Assembly (NCBI GenBank): GCA_026984775.1
Contig: JALSRM010000049.1
Span: 1 to 48,842 of the forward strand
Reading direction: 5' to 3'
DNA from: Gammaproteobacteria bacterium
GTDB lineage: Bacteria; Pseudomonadota; Gammaproteobacteria; CAJXQU01
Length of the DNA: 48,842 nt
Part shown: in pieces, positions 18,717 to 27,620 of the stretch
Numbering within the stretch: position 1 is the stretch's first letter
How the letters are laid out: each line of letters begins with the position of its first letter
Made by a program: the position numbers and the translations under genes
The notes under the pieces: generated by a model
Told to the model about the DNA's origin: nothing
Seen by the model: only the letters and a program-made list of their open reading frames with translations
The model's database searches: none

Positions 18717-19630
18717 CCACTATCTTATTGACAGGAAAAAATGGTCAGCTTGGGTGGGAGCTTCACAGAACACTTTCCACAATTGGCCAAGTCCATGCAT
18801 TTGATCGCACCTCTCTTGATCTGGGAGATGAAAGCAGGATTCGTAAAATCATTACAGATCTGAAACCCGATATTATCGTAAATGCGGCTGCATATACTGC
18901 GGTTGATCAGGCAGAAAATGAAAGTGGCAAAGCCGACAGAATTAATGCAAGAGCTCCTGAAGTGATGGCTGAAGAAGCAGAACGTAATCACTCTGTTCTG
19001 ATTCATTATTCTACTGACTATGTTTTTGATGGATCTAAAGAATCACCTTATTCAGAGAATGACAGACCATCACCAGTTAATATTTATGGCAGAAGTAAAC
19101 AACTTGGGGAAGAAAGAATTCAGCAATTCGATATACCTTACCTGATTTTAAGAACGAGCTGGGTTTACTCCCATCGCGGAAATAACTTTCTATTGACGAT
19201 GTTGAGGCTGATGCAGGAACGAGAGAAGTTGACTGTGGTCAACGACCAATTTGGTTCACCAACTTCAGGACGGACAATTGCCGAAATTACTGCACAGATA
19301 CTCTCAAAATACCTTACTCCAGATCTCAATAAAGATGCATTGAAAGAAAAACGTGGAATTTACCATTTGACATCGACAGGGAAAACCTCATGGTATGGGT
19401 ATGCAAAGGAAATTTATCACCTTGGAATTGCAAGGTTTGATTTTCATCCAAACGTGTTAATTGAAGGTATACCCTCTGATAAATATCCTTCTCCTGCCAA
19501 AAGGCCCATAAACTCGGTACTTACAACAAAGAAAATCCATGATACTTTTGGCGTAGTCTGTCCTGATTGGAAAGAATCATTAAAACTCTGCATTGAAGAT
19601 ATCCCTGAAAAATATATTCAAAGACAATGA
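18713..19630 (+). CDS. rfbD: dTDP-4-dehydrorhamnose reductase
   Basis: RmlD performs the final NAD(P)H-dependent reduction to dTDP-L-rhamnose. It has 305 residues. The Rossmann loop ILLTGKNGQLGWELHRTL lies near residue 4, PDIIVNAAAYTAVDQAE at 54-70, and the catalytic segment STDYVFDGS with YGRSKQLGE (YxxxK) follows. A conserved LRTSWVYS is present near 146. It completes rfbBACD and overlaps the aminotransferase gene by ATGA (19627-19630). Confidence 0.96.
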   Translation: MTTILLTGKNGQLGWELHRTLSTIGQVHAFDRTSLDLGDESRIRKIITDLKPDIIVNAAAYTAVDQAENESGKADRINARAPEVMAEEAERNHSVLIHYSTDYVFDGSKESPYSENDRPSPVNIYGRSKQLGEERIQQFDIPYLILRTSWVYSHRGNNFLLTMLRLMQEREKLTVVNDQFGSPTSGRTIAEITAQILSKYLTPDLNKDALKEKRGIYHLTSTGKTSWYGYAKEIYHLGIARFDFHPNVLIEGIPSDKYPSPAKRPINSVLTTKKIHDTFGVVCPDWKESLKLCIEDIPEKYIQRQ

Positions 19631-20757
19631 AGCCTGCCGTTCCTTTCAATGACACATCCAGAATCTTCAGGGCACATGAAAGTGAATTACTGGAAATACT
19701 GTCTCAGGTTGCAGCAAGCGGTTGGTGGCTTCTCGGAGAGAGAACGGAAGAATTTTCCAAGAACTTCTCTGAATTCTGTGGGACGGATTTCTGCCTGCCT
19801 GTTGGCAACGGTACTGATGCCCTTGAGATAGCCCTTAGATCCGTAATTGTTAACCCAAAAACCAGTGATGAAGTCATCACTGTTGCAAATGCAGGCGGAT
19901 ACTCAACCACTGCCTGTTATGCACTTGGTGTTACACCGGTTTATGCTGATATCGAACCAGACACCCAATTGATTGATATCGATTCTTTGATCCGTTGCCT
20001 TGCTCCATCGGTGAGAGCAATAGTCATTACCCATTTGTACGGTGGAACGGTCAATATTCCGGAAATTCGCTCTAGGTTATCAGGAACACGATACAGTTCC
20101 ATTCCCATTATAGAGGATTGTGCCCAGGCGCATGGAGCCAGATTTAATAACCACCGGGTTGGATCGTTGGGCGATCTGGCCACATTCAGTTTCTATCCAA
20201 CTAAAAATCTCGGTGCCATGGGTGATGCAGGGGCAATCGTGACCTCTGATCCAGACAGGTTTCAGGTATTACAGCAACTCCACCAATATGGATGGAAGAA
20301 AAAATATGATGTCGGAATTCCCTATGGGAAAAATTCAAGAATGGATGAAATCCAGGCTGGTATTCTGAATCACTTATTGCCTTATCTTGACTCATACAAT
20401 TTGAAAAGAAAAGAAATTCTTAGACGTTACCAACAATATAATTCGGATAATATTTCATTTCTTGATTATTCAGACAAAGATTTTGTAGCCCACCTTGCTG
20501 TGGCCAAGGTTGACAATCGGGACAGATTTTTATCATTTATGAAAAAGAAGAATATCGCTATTGATATTCATTATCCTATTCTGGACACCCAGCAAAATGG
20601 ATGGAAAAATTTACCAAAACGACAGGATAATCAAACCGGGCTGAAAGTCTCTGAGGCTTCGATAAAGAAAGTTGTTTCAATGCCATGCTTCCCTTTTCTT
20701 AAAGATGATGAAATAGATATTGTATGTGAAGCGCTGCATGAGTGGCAAAGTAAATGA
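19627..20757 (+). CDS. dTDP-sugar 3-aminotransferase (DegT/DnrJ/EryC1 family; FdtB/QdtB-like)
   Basis: A 376-residue PLP-dependent sugar aminotransferase. The cofactor lysine is K193 in FSFYPTKNLGAMGDAGAI. IIEDCAQAHGA (D164) binds the pyridine ring, and GNGTDALEIAL near 61-71 holds the phosphate. With a 3,4-ketoisomerase two genes downstream, the likely reaction is amination at C3 of a dTDP-3-keto-6-deoxyhexose, as for FdtB (Fuc3N) or QdtB (Qui3N). The alternative is C4 amination, less likely given the isomerase. It is coupled by ATGA to rfbD and to the GT2 (20754-20757). Confidence 0.9.
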   Translation: MKPAVPFNDTSRIFRAHESELLEILSQVAASGWWLLGERTEEFSKNFSEFCGTDFCLPVGNGTDALEIALRSVIVNPKTSDEVITVANAGGYSTTACYALGVTPVYADIEPDTQLIDIDSLIRCLAPSVRAIVITHLYGGTVNIPEIRSRLSGTRYSSIPIIEDCAQAHGARFNNHRVGSLGDLATFSFYPTKNLGAMGDAGAIVTSDPDRFQVLQQLHQYGWKKKYDVGIPYGKNSRMDEIQAGILNHLLPYLDSYNLKRKEILRRYQQYNSDNISFLDYSDKDFVAHLAVAKVDNRDRFLSFMKKKNIAIDIHYPILDTQQNGWKNLPKRQDNQTGLKVSEASIKKVVSMPCFPFLKDDEIDIVCEALHEWQSK

Positions 20758-21701
20758 ATCAGAATACTATAGAATATTCCCTGGTTATCCCCATATATAA
20801 AAATGAGGATAATCTTCCTGATCTGTTTTCTGCACTTTCTGGTCTATCCAATCGACTGGATGATAGCTTCGAAGTTGTGTTTGTAGTTGATGGTTCTCCG
20901 GATCGCTCCTTCTTAATCATTCAGTCGCAGCTGGAAAATCTACCGTACCGTGCACAACTCATCTCACATAGCAGAAACTTTGGCGCCTTTGTTGCCGTAA
21001 GAACCGGTCTTGAACACGCCACGGGTAAATTCACAGCTGTCATGGCTGCCGATCTACAGGAACCCATAGAATTGATAGAAGTTTTCTTTTCGTGTCTTAA
21101 AAAAGATGAAGCCGATATTGTGTTTGGTAAACGTACAGACAGAAAAGATCCTCCTTTAAGGAAATTTTTAGCCAAAACTTACTGGAAACTCTACCGAAAA
21201 TTTGTTTTGGCCGAAATCCCGGAAGGTGGCGTGGATGTATTTGCCTGTAATTCGATGGTGAAAGATACGCTGCTTTCGATTCAAGAACCAAACAGCTCTC
21301 TGATAGCCCAGCTTTTCTGGGTCGGATACCGTCGCAGTTTCATTCCGTATGAGCGCCAGGAACGTAAACATGGGAAGAGCTCTTGGGGTATGAGAAAACG
21401 ACTTCAATACATGTTAGACAGTATCTTCTCCTATTCGGATCTACCGATTTTGGCTGTCCTCTGGATTGGTGTGACTGGATGCACTATTACTTTTATCATT
21501 GGCCTTGTTACCCTTGTTGGAAAGATGTTTGGCCTGATCGAGGTGCCTGGCTATACAAGTTTGACTTTGATCATTTTGTTTTTCAGTTCCTTGTTGTTGA
21601 TGACCCAGGGGGTAATCGGCTGTTACCTCTGGAGAGCATTCGAAAACACCAAAAAAAGACCTCTCAGTATAACAAATAGACTCATTACGAATGACAAGTA
21701 A
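20754..21701 (+). CDS. Glycosyltransferase family 2, polyprenyl-phosphate type (GtrB/ArnC-like)
   Basis: A 315-residue GT2. The N-terminal GT-A domain has [32 protein letters not shown] and [10 protein letters not shown], which carries the acidic metal-binding motif. Two hydrophobic helices at about 230-260 and 270-298 anchor the C-terminus in the membrane. This is the layout of GtrB, ArnC and DPM1-like enzymes that charge polyprenyl phosphate with one sugar. A GtrA protein in the same operon supports the GtrB role. The donor may be the dTDP-3-acetamido sugar made by neighbouring genes (inference). Confidence 0.9.
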   Translation: MNQNTIEYSLVIPIYKNEDNLPDLFSALSGLSNRLDDSFEVVFVVDGSPDRSFLIIQSQLENLPYRAQLISHSRNFGAFVAVRTGLEHATGKFTAVMAADLQEPIELIEVFFSCLKKDEADIVFGKRTDRKDPPLRKFLAKTYWKLYRKFVLAEIPEGGVDVFACNSMVKDTLLSIQEPNSSLIAQLFWVGYRRSFIPYERQERKHGKSSWGMRKRLQYMLDSIFSYSDLPILAVLWIGVTGCTITFIIGLVTLVGKMFGLIEVPGYTSLTLIILFFSSLLLMTQGVIGCYLWRAFENTKKRPLSITNRLITNDK

Positions 21702-22143
21702 GATGGTTTCGCCTGATATATCTCAACCTAAAATACCCTTATTAAACGGAAAATGTGAATTATGGACAATGCCGAATTTTGAGGATAAAAGGGGTGATCT
21801 GATGGCAATCGAATTCCACCATGATCTTCCCTTTCAACCGAAAAGGTGTTTTTTCGTACATCATGTTCCTGACAAAAAACTTCGAGGTGAACACGCTCAT
21901 AAGGCTTGTGAGCAGTTCCTCATTGCTATCAGTGGGAATCTCTGTGTTAAGGTTGACGATGGCCAGAACCAGGAGGAAATTCTGCTGGATTATCCTTCCA
22001 AAGGATTATTTATTCCCGCGGGTATTTGGGGAACCCAATATAACTTTTCTCCTGATGCGGTATTGATGGTTTTTGCTTCTCATATCTATGATGCAGATGA
22101 TTATATCCGGGATTACTCAGAATTTCTGAAATATGTCAGTTAG
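21691..22143 (+). CDS. dTDP-4-dehydro-6-deoxy-hexose 3,4-ketoisomerase (FdtA/QdtA family, WxcM-like)
   Basis: A 150-residue single-domain cupin of the FdtA/QdtA/WxcM-like group, which moves the keto group of dTDP-4-keto-6-deoxyglucose from C4 to C3. Diagnostic segments are FEDKRGDL (30-37), CFFVHHVP (53-60), the histidine-rich [12 protein letters not shown] (65-76), and VKVDDG and [11 protein letters not shown]4 stereochemistry (galacto for FdtA, gluco for QdtA) depends on a few active-site residues that I cannot assign safely. It overlaps the GT2 by 11 bases and the acetyltransferase by 11 bases. The substrate comes from RfbB and RfbA. Confidence 0.9.
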   Translation: MTSKMVSPDISQPKIPLLNGKCELWTMPNFEDKRGDLMAIEFHHDLPFQPKRCFFVHHVPDKKLRGEHAHKACEQFLIAISGNLCVKVDDGQNQEEILLDYPSKGLFIPAGIWGTQYNFSPDAVLMVFASHIYDADDYIRDYSEFLKYVS

Positions 22144-22687
22144 AACAGCATTAACAGATATTCAGCTTCCTCAAAGCAAATCAATCCGATTACGATTTGT
22201 GGAAGAATCGGATGCGGATTTTATTCTGTCACTCAGACTGGACAGTAAGTACAACAAATACCTCTCTCCTGTGAGTAGAGATATCGATAAACAGAAAGAA
22301 TGGATAAGAGCTTATAAAAAACTGGAGTCTGATGGTTCCGAATACTATTTTATCATCGAGCGCCATGATGGTATTCGTTGTGGTACGGTGCGGATGTATG
22401 ATTTCAAGGATAACTCATTTAGCTGGGGCAGCTGGATATTGAATGAGGACAAACCGCGGACTGCTGCTCTGGAAACAGCTCTTCTCATTTACAAGGCCGG
22501 TTTTGAGATACTTGGGTTTGACCGATCCCATTTTGAGGTAAATCGTAACAATACGAGAGTCATCTCATTTCATTCCAGGCTTGGTGCTGAAAAGGTTTCG
22601 GAGGATAACGAAAATTTCTATTTCATTTTCACATCAGAAACCTATCAGAAATGCAGTGGTGAATTTCACTACCTGTTGGAAAAATGA
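22133..22687 (+). CDS. GNAT family N-acetyltransferase (PseH/RimL-like), probable sugar-amine acetylase
   Basis: A 184-residue GNAT acetyltransferase. The start region [18 protein letters not shown] (about 18-35) and the later [13 protein letters not shown] (about 143-155) are typical of RimL/PseH-like proteins. The acetyl-CoA loop falls near the central [20 protein letters not shown]. By position it should acetylate the 3-amino sugar, replacing the hexapeptide-repeat acetyltransferases (QdtC type) normally paired with FdtA/QdtA. It overlaps the ketoisomerase by 11 bases and sits 3 bases before gtrA-like. PseH and WecD set a precedent for GNAT enzymes acting on nucleotide aminosugars. Confidence 0.85.
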   Translation: MSVRTALTDIQLPQSKSIRLRFVEESDADFILSLRLDSKYNKYLSPVSRDIDKQKEWIRAYKKLESDGSEYYFIIERHDGIRCGTVRMYDFKDNSFSWGSWILNEDKPRTAALETALLIYKAGFEILGFDRSHFEVNRNNTRVISFHSRLGAEKVSEDNENFYFIFTSETYQKCSGEFHYLLEK

Positions 22688-22690
22688 ATC

Positions 22691-23089
22691 ATGTTTTCTT
22701 CTGACTCTACCGGAATAGGCGCCGACAGTGCACGCTTTATAGGAGCAGGAATTGCCAATACCTTGCTTACTATAGCGCTCTACCAGATTTTTCTGCTCTT
22801 CCTACCTCACGACTATGCCTATACCTTGAGCTGGTTGTCTGGATTTGTCTTTCTTATGGTTATCTATCCATCAAAAGTTTTCGCAGGCAAGAAATACTCT
22901 ATAATGAGAAAATTCTCGATTGCAGTTTCATACCTTTCAATCTTCTTCATTGGCCTCATCTTCCTTGACTATCTCGTACAAAATGGGCTACATGAGCGGA
23001 CTGCGATCTTTGTTATTGTTTTTGTTTCTGCACTACTAAATTTCTTTCTCTCCCGTTTCCTGCTGAGAGGATATTTTCTGGATCCGTAA
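22691..23089 (+). CDS. GtrA-like membrane protein
   Basis: A 132-residue protein with four hydrophobic helices (about 14-35, 41-60, 75-95 and 105-125), which is the GtrA/DPMS family layout. N-terminal FIGAGIANTLLTIALYQIF and C-terminal SALLNFFLSRFLLR fit the family. GtrA proteins help flip or position polyprenyl-phosphate-linked single sugars made by GtrB-type transferases; the GT2 in this operon is the obvious partner. It is the last gene of the operon, convergent with the amidotransferase across 33 bases, with no clear terminator. Confidence 0.85.
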   Translation: MFSSDSTGIGADSARFIGAGIANTLLTIALYQIFLLFLPHDYAYTLSWLSGFVFLMVIYPSKVFAGKKYSIMRKFSIAVSYLSIFFIGLIFLDYLVQNGLHERTAIFVIVFVSALLNFFLSRFLLRGYFLDP

Positions 23090-23122
23090 ATGAAAGGAGG
23101 CTATTTCTATCCGAAGATTTTA

Positions 23123-23902
23123 TTATGCCAATGCAGTATAGATAGATCGGCCATTTTTGAAAACGACGAAATCACCACTTTTCATTGATTGCCAGTTCTC
23201 TTTTTCGGTCAAAGGATACGAAGCGATCAGTGTAACCTTGTCCTTCGGCGAAAATTTTTCTCGAAAATTCATTATTTCACCTGTATCGATTAACCTGGCC
23301 TCTCCGAAGGGGTATTGACGAGTGACCCACGACATCTGGTTACTACAGTAGGCAAAGAGATGTCGTGAATCACTAAGCAGGAAACTAAAGACACCAAGTT
23401 TGCTGATCTCTCTTGCGAGACGATTGATATAACAGCAGAGTTCTTTCTGTTTTTCAGGCGGCTTTGGAAAGCGTCTGCGGATCTTGTCCATCATATAGCA
23501 GAAAGCATATTCACTGTCTGTTGTGCCAACGGGATGATAAAACCGCAACGTTTTTTTCTTGATCCCCTTGAGTTGGCCATTATGGGCAAATGTCCAGCTT
23601 GATCCCCAGAGTTCGCGTATGAAGGGGTGGGTATTTTCAAGGCAAACCTTGCCCCGATTAGCCTGACGGATATGACTGATTACGATCCGGCTCCTGATCG
23701 CGTGGCGTTCTATCAGATCAGCAATTTCCGAGGTGGTGCTCGGTTCCGGATCATGGAAGCTACGGCAAGCTCTACCATCATACAGGCTGATTCCCCACCC
23801 GTCTCTGTGTGGCCCGGTCTTCCCTCCACGTTCCTTGAGCCCGGAAAAATTGAAGCAAAAATCTGTCGGGACGTTTGCACTCATTCCAAGTAGTTCACAC
23901 AT
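23123..23902 (-). CDS. Class II glutamine amidotransferase (YafJ-like)
   Basis: A 259-residue N-terminal-nucleophile amidotransferase of the YafJ/GATase_4 type. Cys2 of MCELLGMSANVP is the nucleophile after Met removal. RDGWGISLYD (about 33-42), RQANRGKVCLENTHPF and TFAHNGQL (oxyanion-hole region) are the family signatures, followed by TTDSEYAFCYMMD. The substrate is not established for this group; no synthase domain is attached. It stands alone, convergent to the polysaccharide operon. Confidence 0.9.
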   Translation of the reverse strand: MCELLGMSANVPTDFCFNFSGLKERGGKTGPHRDGWGISLYDGRACRSFHDPEPSTTSEIADLIERHAIRSRIVISHIRQANRGKVCLENTHPFIRELWGSSWTFAHNGQLKGIKKKTLRFYHPVGTTDSEYAFCYMMDKIRRRFPKPPEKQKELCCYINRLAREISKLGVFSFLLSDSRHLFAYCSNQMSWVTRQYPFGEARLIDTGEIMNFREKFSPKDKVTLIASYPLTEKENWQSMKSGDFVVFKNGRSIYTALA

Positions 23903-23972
23903 GACCCAGCTATGCCCGTTTAATGAAACCAGTCTTAATAACGATGTATAGCGTCAGTTGTCATCCACTTCT

Positions 23973-25124
23973 TTAGTTAATGATTGTATTTCGATCAATT
24001 TGACTGAGATCTCGGCAACCAACCAATTTCATATCCCGGATCAGTTCTTCACGAAAGATTTGAAGCACACGATCAACACCAGCTTCGCCTCCAGCGCACA
24101 GTCCATAAAGATAAGGTCTTCCGATCATGCAAGCTCGGGCACCAAGAGCCAGTGCCTTGATAACATCAGTACCTCGGCGGAAACCACCATCAATAATGAT
24201 CTCCAAACGATCGCTCACAGCTATACAGATAGGCTCCAATACATCCAGTGTTCCTGGTGCATGATCAAGCTGACGTCCACCATGATTGGAAACGACAATA
24301 GCGCTGGCACCAATGTCGGCGGCACGTCTGGCATCTTCGACATTACTGATCCCCTTGATCACGAAAGGGCCCTGCCATTGTTCAATCATCCATGCGGCAT
24401 CTTCCCAGGTAACCGAAGGATCGAATTGTGCATCGATATACTCCTTGAGAATAAAACGATCTTGGTCCGTTTCGAGGCTTTCGCATACGTTGGCAAGGGT
24501 GAAGGGATCAGAACGGAGAAAATGCCAGGTCCACTGAGGGTGGCGGATCAGATCTAGCAACAGGCGTGGACCGATCCGCGGAGGGATGGTCAATCCGTTT
24601 TTCAGATCCCGCTCACGGTTCCCATGCACCGGTAGATCCACCGTCAGACACAAGGCTTTATAATCGCTCTCTCGGCAACGCCGAATGAAATCCTGCAAAA
24701 GCCGGCGATCACGCCAGACATAGATTTGGAACCACCGAGGACCCTCCACATGTTGTGCGATGGACTCGATAGATGTAGTGGCCATGGAGGATAACGTATA
24801 GATGATACCCGCTTTGCTTGCTGCACGCGCAACAGGCTTTTCTCCTTCATGATGGAAGAGTCGGGTCATGGCGGTGGGAGCGAGGATCAGAGGCATAGCA
24901 ATTGGCTGACCCAGTAGGGTCGTGGAAAGATCCACTGAGGAGACATCCACCAGTGCCCTTGGGTTCAAACGGAACCGATCAAAGGCATTCCGGTTATTTT
25001 TCAGCGTAATTTCGTCTTCCGCTCCACCATCGATGTAATCGAAGACGGCTCGTGGGATTTTACAGCGAGAAAGCAGACGTAGATCGTTAATTGAGTAACA
25101 GTGTTGAAGTGACAATTTTCCCAT
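23973..25124 (-). CDS. lldD: FMN-dependent alpha-hydroxyacid dehydrogenase (L-lactate dehydrogenase type)
   Basis: A 383-residue TIM-barrel flavoenzyme of the LldD/glycolate oxidase family. LAPTAMTRLFHHEGEKPVAR binds FMN, and YTLSSMATTSIESIA and RWFQIYVWRDR carry the substrate-contacting Tyr. The catalytic His lies in VSNHGGRQLDHAPGTLD, and DGGFRRGTDVIKALALGARA holds the phosphate. A segment near 180-220 (about ILE of the loop RHPQWTWHFL) may provide a membrane-association loop as in LldD. It would oxidise L-lactate or a related 2-hydroxyacid into the quinone pool. The gene is monocistronic here, and the substrate is uncertain. Confidence 0.9.
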   Translation of the reverse strand: MGKLSLQHCYSINDLRLLSRCKIPRAVFDYIDGGAEDEITLKNNRNAFDRFRLNPRALVDVSSVDLSTTLLGQPIAMPLILAPTAMTRLFHHEGEKPVARAASKAGIIYTLSSMATTSIESIAQHVEGPRWFQIYVWRDRRLLQDFIRRCRESDYKALCLTVDLPVHGNRERDLKNGLTIPPRIGPRLLLDLIRHPQWTWHFLRSDPFTLANVCESLETDQDRFILKEYIDAQFDPSVTWEDAAWMIEQWQGPFVIKGISNVEDARRAADIGASAIVVSNHGGRQLDHAPGTLDVLEPICIAVSDRLEIIIDGGFRRGTDVIKALALGARACMIGRPYLYGLCAGGEAGVDRVLQIFREELIRDMKLVGCRDLSQIDRNTIIN

Positions 25125-25192
25125 TCCTGAAAGGCTCCCAAAAACCTTTCAGGATCATCTCTGATCAAGAAAATCAGTGCAATGGGGATGAC

Positions 25193-25777
25193 TTACCAGA
25201 AACGAACTCTGCCGGTATCCACGTGGATGAAGTTGGAAGCAGGATAGTAACCGACACCTCCACGTTTCAAAGCAAGCGCTGCATTGCGAAGATTCTTCAG
25301 TTCACAACCGGAAAGTCGGATATCGATTGCCTTCCCTTGCATATGCAAACTGTGTTTGGCCACACCACTGCTCTTTTTATTTAGCATGGCATTCGTTGCC
25401 GGTGACCGATATCCGGAAATTATGGAATAGACGTCTTTTCTTTCAACCTTGTTTTGCAAGGCATGTAACAGATCGAGCAATTCTGGATCGATAGGATGGA
25501 TCTCCCCGGTTCTATGATCACGGAGGATCTTGTTGATATCAGTCAATGATTCCTGAATGTATTGCCCATCAGCCCAGAAAGTCGTTTTCAGCTTTTCACC
25601 TGTGTGGGTGTTGTAAAAGGCAAGCTTCCGTTCCAACTCCTGCTTCTTCCCCGCAAAGGCGGAAGGACAGGCCAACACTGTCGCTACACCGGCACAGGCC
25701 TTGAGAAAAAAACGACGGTGGTTGGTCTTATTGGTGTGAGAAAGGTTCATCCTTGGTGAATGATCAGCATGCGTCAT
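25193..25777 (-). CDS. YcbK-like peptidase M15 family protein (DUF882) with Tat signal
   Basis: A 194-residue periplasmic protein. A twin-arginine signal, NHRRFFLKACAGVATVLA, lies near residues 20-37, followed by ACPSAFA. The DUF882/M15 domain shows SGYRSPATNAML, GVAKHSLHMQGKAIDIR with the zinc-type HxxGxAxD motif, and the C-terminal GGVGYYPASNFIHVDTG. It is probably a murein endo- or carboxypeptidase. The ATG at 25777 is favoured over an in-frame TTG at 25792, because GGGGAG sits just upstream at proper spacing. It lies 72 bases after the YcbB-like gene, the same neighbourhood as in E. coli (ycbB-ycbK). Confidence 0.9.
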   Translation of the reverse strand: MTHADHSPRMNLSHTNKTNHRRFFLKACAGVATVLACPSAFAGKKQELERKLAFYNTHTGEKLKTTFWADGQYIQESLTDINKILRDHRTGEIHPIDPELLDLLHALQNKVERKDVYSIISGYRSPATNAMLNKKSSGVAKHSLHMQGKAIDIRLSGCELKNLRNAALALKRGGVGYYPASNFIHVDTGRVRFW

Positions 25778-25849
25778 ACTTCTCCCCGGCAAACAGAATT
25801 CAGAATCTATTCAATAAATCACTGAGTACGAGTATACCAAAATTTACCG

Positions 25850-27520
25850 TTAGCTGGTTGGCAATACGCTATTTATGAGGATCTTTTGTGATACCTTTCG
25901 CAATAATTCTCTGAGATGCCTGTCGTGATCATAGATATCCTCGAAAAAAGCGACATCTCCATTCTCCCTCACCATGGCAGTTGTATAAAAGATTGCAACG
26001 GGTATTTCCCGATCAAGCAGAATTTTCTGATCATCAGGCCCATATAACATGGCCCATTCAATCATCTGTCTGTCAACGGGCTGTGCCTGCTGATCGAGTA
26101 CAAACTCTGCCAGAGTGAGTGGTTCCTCAACACGAATACACCCATGACTGAAGTCCCGACGTGTCTTGCGAAACAGCCGCTGTGCTGGTGTATCGTGCAG
26201 ATAGATACTGTTGGAGTTTGGGAAAATGAATTTGATCAGTCCAAGTGCATTATGTCTCCCGGGCCTTTGTCTTATCCGGTAACGGCCAGAACGCAAATCG
26301 GCAAGAATCTCTTCATCCACATAACCTCGGGTAATCACTGTGTGCCCTTCGAGTACTTCATAATTGTGATCATGTAAATAATAGGGATCTCGCCTGACCT
26401 TGGGTATCAGTTCCTTTATCGTAATACTGTAAGGAACATTCCAGTAAGGACGAAAAACCAGATATTTCATCCGGGCAGTGAAAACAGGGGTTTCATGCTT
26501 GTCCAAGGCGGAACCCACAATGACATCCATCTTCAGGACCAGCCTTTCCATCCCATCCTTCACCTGAAAGGCGTAAAGTTCGAAGGCGGGTATATTGACG
26601 ACAATGTGGGGGCCATCCTTTGGTTCTTCCAGCCACCGCAATCTCTCCAGCGCCAACTTAATCTGCTCAACCCTTTTCGTCAGTGGTGTATTCAATGCCT
26701 TGAAGGTTCTGGTTCCTATAACACCATCCGTTTCCAGTCCATGGCGATGCTGAAAGTGTTTGACGGCATCAACCATCCTGCCTTCGTAGCGATCGGTTAT
26801 GGGCGCCTCCTTTTCAAGATCACCTACCGCGATCAAAAATGATCTCAAGTCCTTCAGATCAGGGTATGGATCGCCTGAATGAACGGTCTTTGTCACAAGC
26901 AATGGCTTCCACTGATATTGCTCAACCAATTCTTGGTAAGTCCTCAGGGTATCTTTCAAACGCTGATATACCCCGAAACGAGGTTCGAGTCGCTGAATGG
27001 CCTGCCATATGTGTTTACTGTGACTGAATTGCAGAACCATTTCCGCCAGTTCCATCGGTTTGCGGGCAGCAACGACCTTGAATCCGGTCTCCAATGGATC
27101 AGCCTGTCCACGATGCAAGTCAGAGATGAATTGCATGAGTGCAGCAGATAATGCCCGATCAAAACTAGTGAGATCTGGTTTACCAGCAAAAGATGATCGA
27201 AGAATCTGCCACGATTCAGATAAGTGACTGACCGCGTATTTATCCGGATCCAGTCCCAGAGACTCCGCTTGCTGAAGACTCTGTATGGCCTCATGAGCCT
27301 GAGGGGTCAAATGCCCATTCTTACTCCAGATCAGCTGGTTCCCTGACAACCGGTAAAGCTTGTCAAGTTCGTGTGGAAAATGAAAGGCGAGAAAATACCT
27401 TTGCTGTGAAAAGGACGCCCCGGTACCCTTTTGCCACATACCGGATCCTGCCATTGCCGCTTCAACCCTTGTTGAAACCAAGACAACAAAAATGACAAAG
27501 GAGCAGTAAATGGTTTTCAC
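25850..27520 (-). CDS. Murein L,D-transpeptidase (YcbB/LdtD-like)
   Basis: A 556-residue periplasmic enzyme that forms 3-3 crosslinks in peptidoglycan. A signal peptide covers about residues 1-24. An N-terminal scaffold domain (about 45-200) precedes a peptidoglycan-binding domain (MVDAVKHFQHRHGLETDGVIG, about 249-269). The YkuD catalytic domain lies at about 300-470, with H442 in YLHDTP and the SHGCIRV motif (H459, C461). It is a little shorter than E. coli YcbB (about 615). The start is GTG with GGAAG nearby. It probably forms an operon with the YcbK-like gene downstream. Confidence 0.94.
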   Translation of the reverse strand: MKTIYCSFVIFVVLVSTRVEAAMAGSGMWQKGTGASFSQQRYFLAFHFPHELDKLYRLSGNQLIWSKNGHLTPQAHEAIQSLQQAESLGLDPDKYAVSHLSESWQILRSSFAGKPDLTSFDRALSAALMQFISDLHRGQADPLETGFKVVAARKPMELAEMVLQFSHSKHIWQAIQRLEPRFGVYQRLKDTLRTYQELVEQYQWKPLLVTKTVHSGDPYPDLKDLRSFLIAVGDLEKEAPITDRYEGRMVDAVKHFQHRHGLETDGVIGTRTFKALNTPLTKRVEQIKLALERLRWLEEPKDGPHIVVNIPAFELYAFQVKDGMERLVLKMDVIVGSALDKHETPVFTARMKYLVFRPYWNVPYSITIKELIPKVRRDPYYLHDHNYEVLEGHTVITRGYVDEEILADLRSGRYRIRQRPGRHNALGLIKFIFPNSNSIYLHDTPAQRLFRKTRRDFSHGCIRVEEPLTLAEFVLDQQAQPVDRQMIEWAMLYGPDDQKILLDREIPVAIFYTTAMVRENGDVAFFEDIYDHDRHLRELLRKVSQKILINSVLPTS

Positions 27521-27620
27521 GTCTTCCGTTGAGACTCGACAACCCTCCCGGCAAACCGCCGTATCAATGTGCTGATAAGCCCATGTAAAATTGGATTAAA
27601 TCACTTTGCTATTGGCCACA

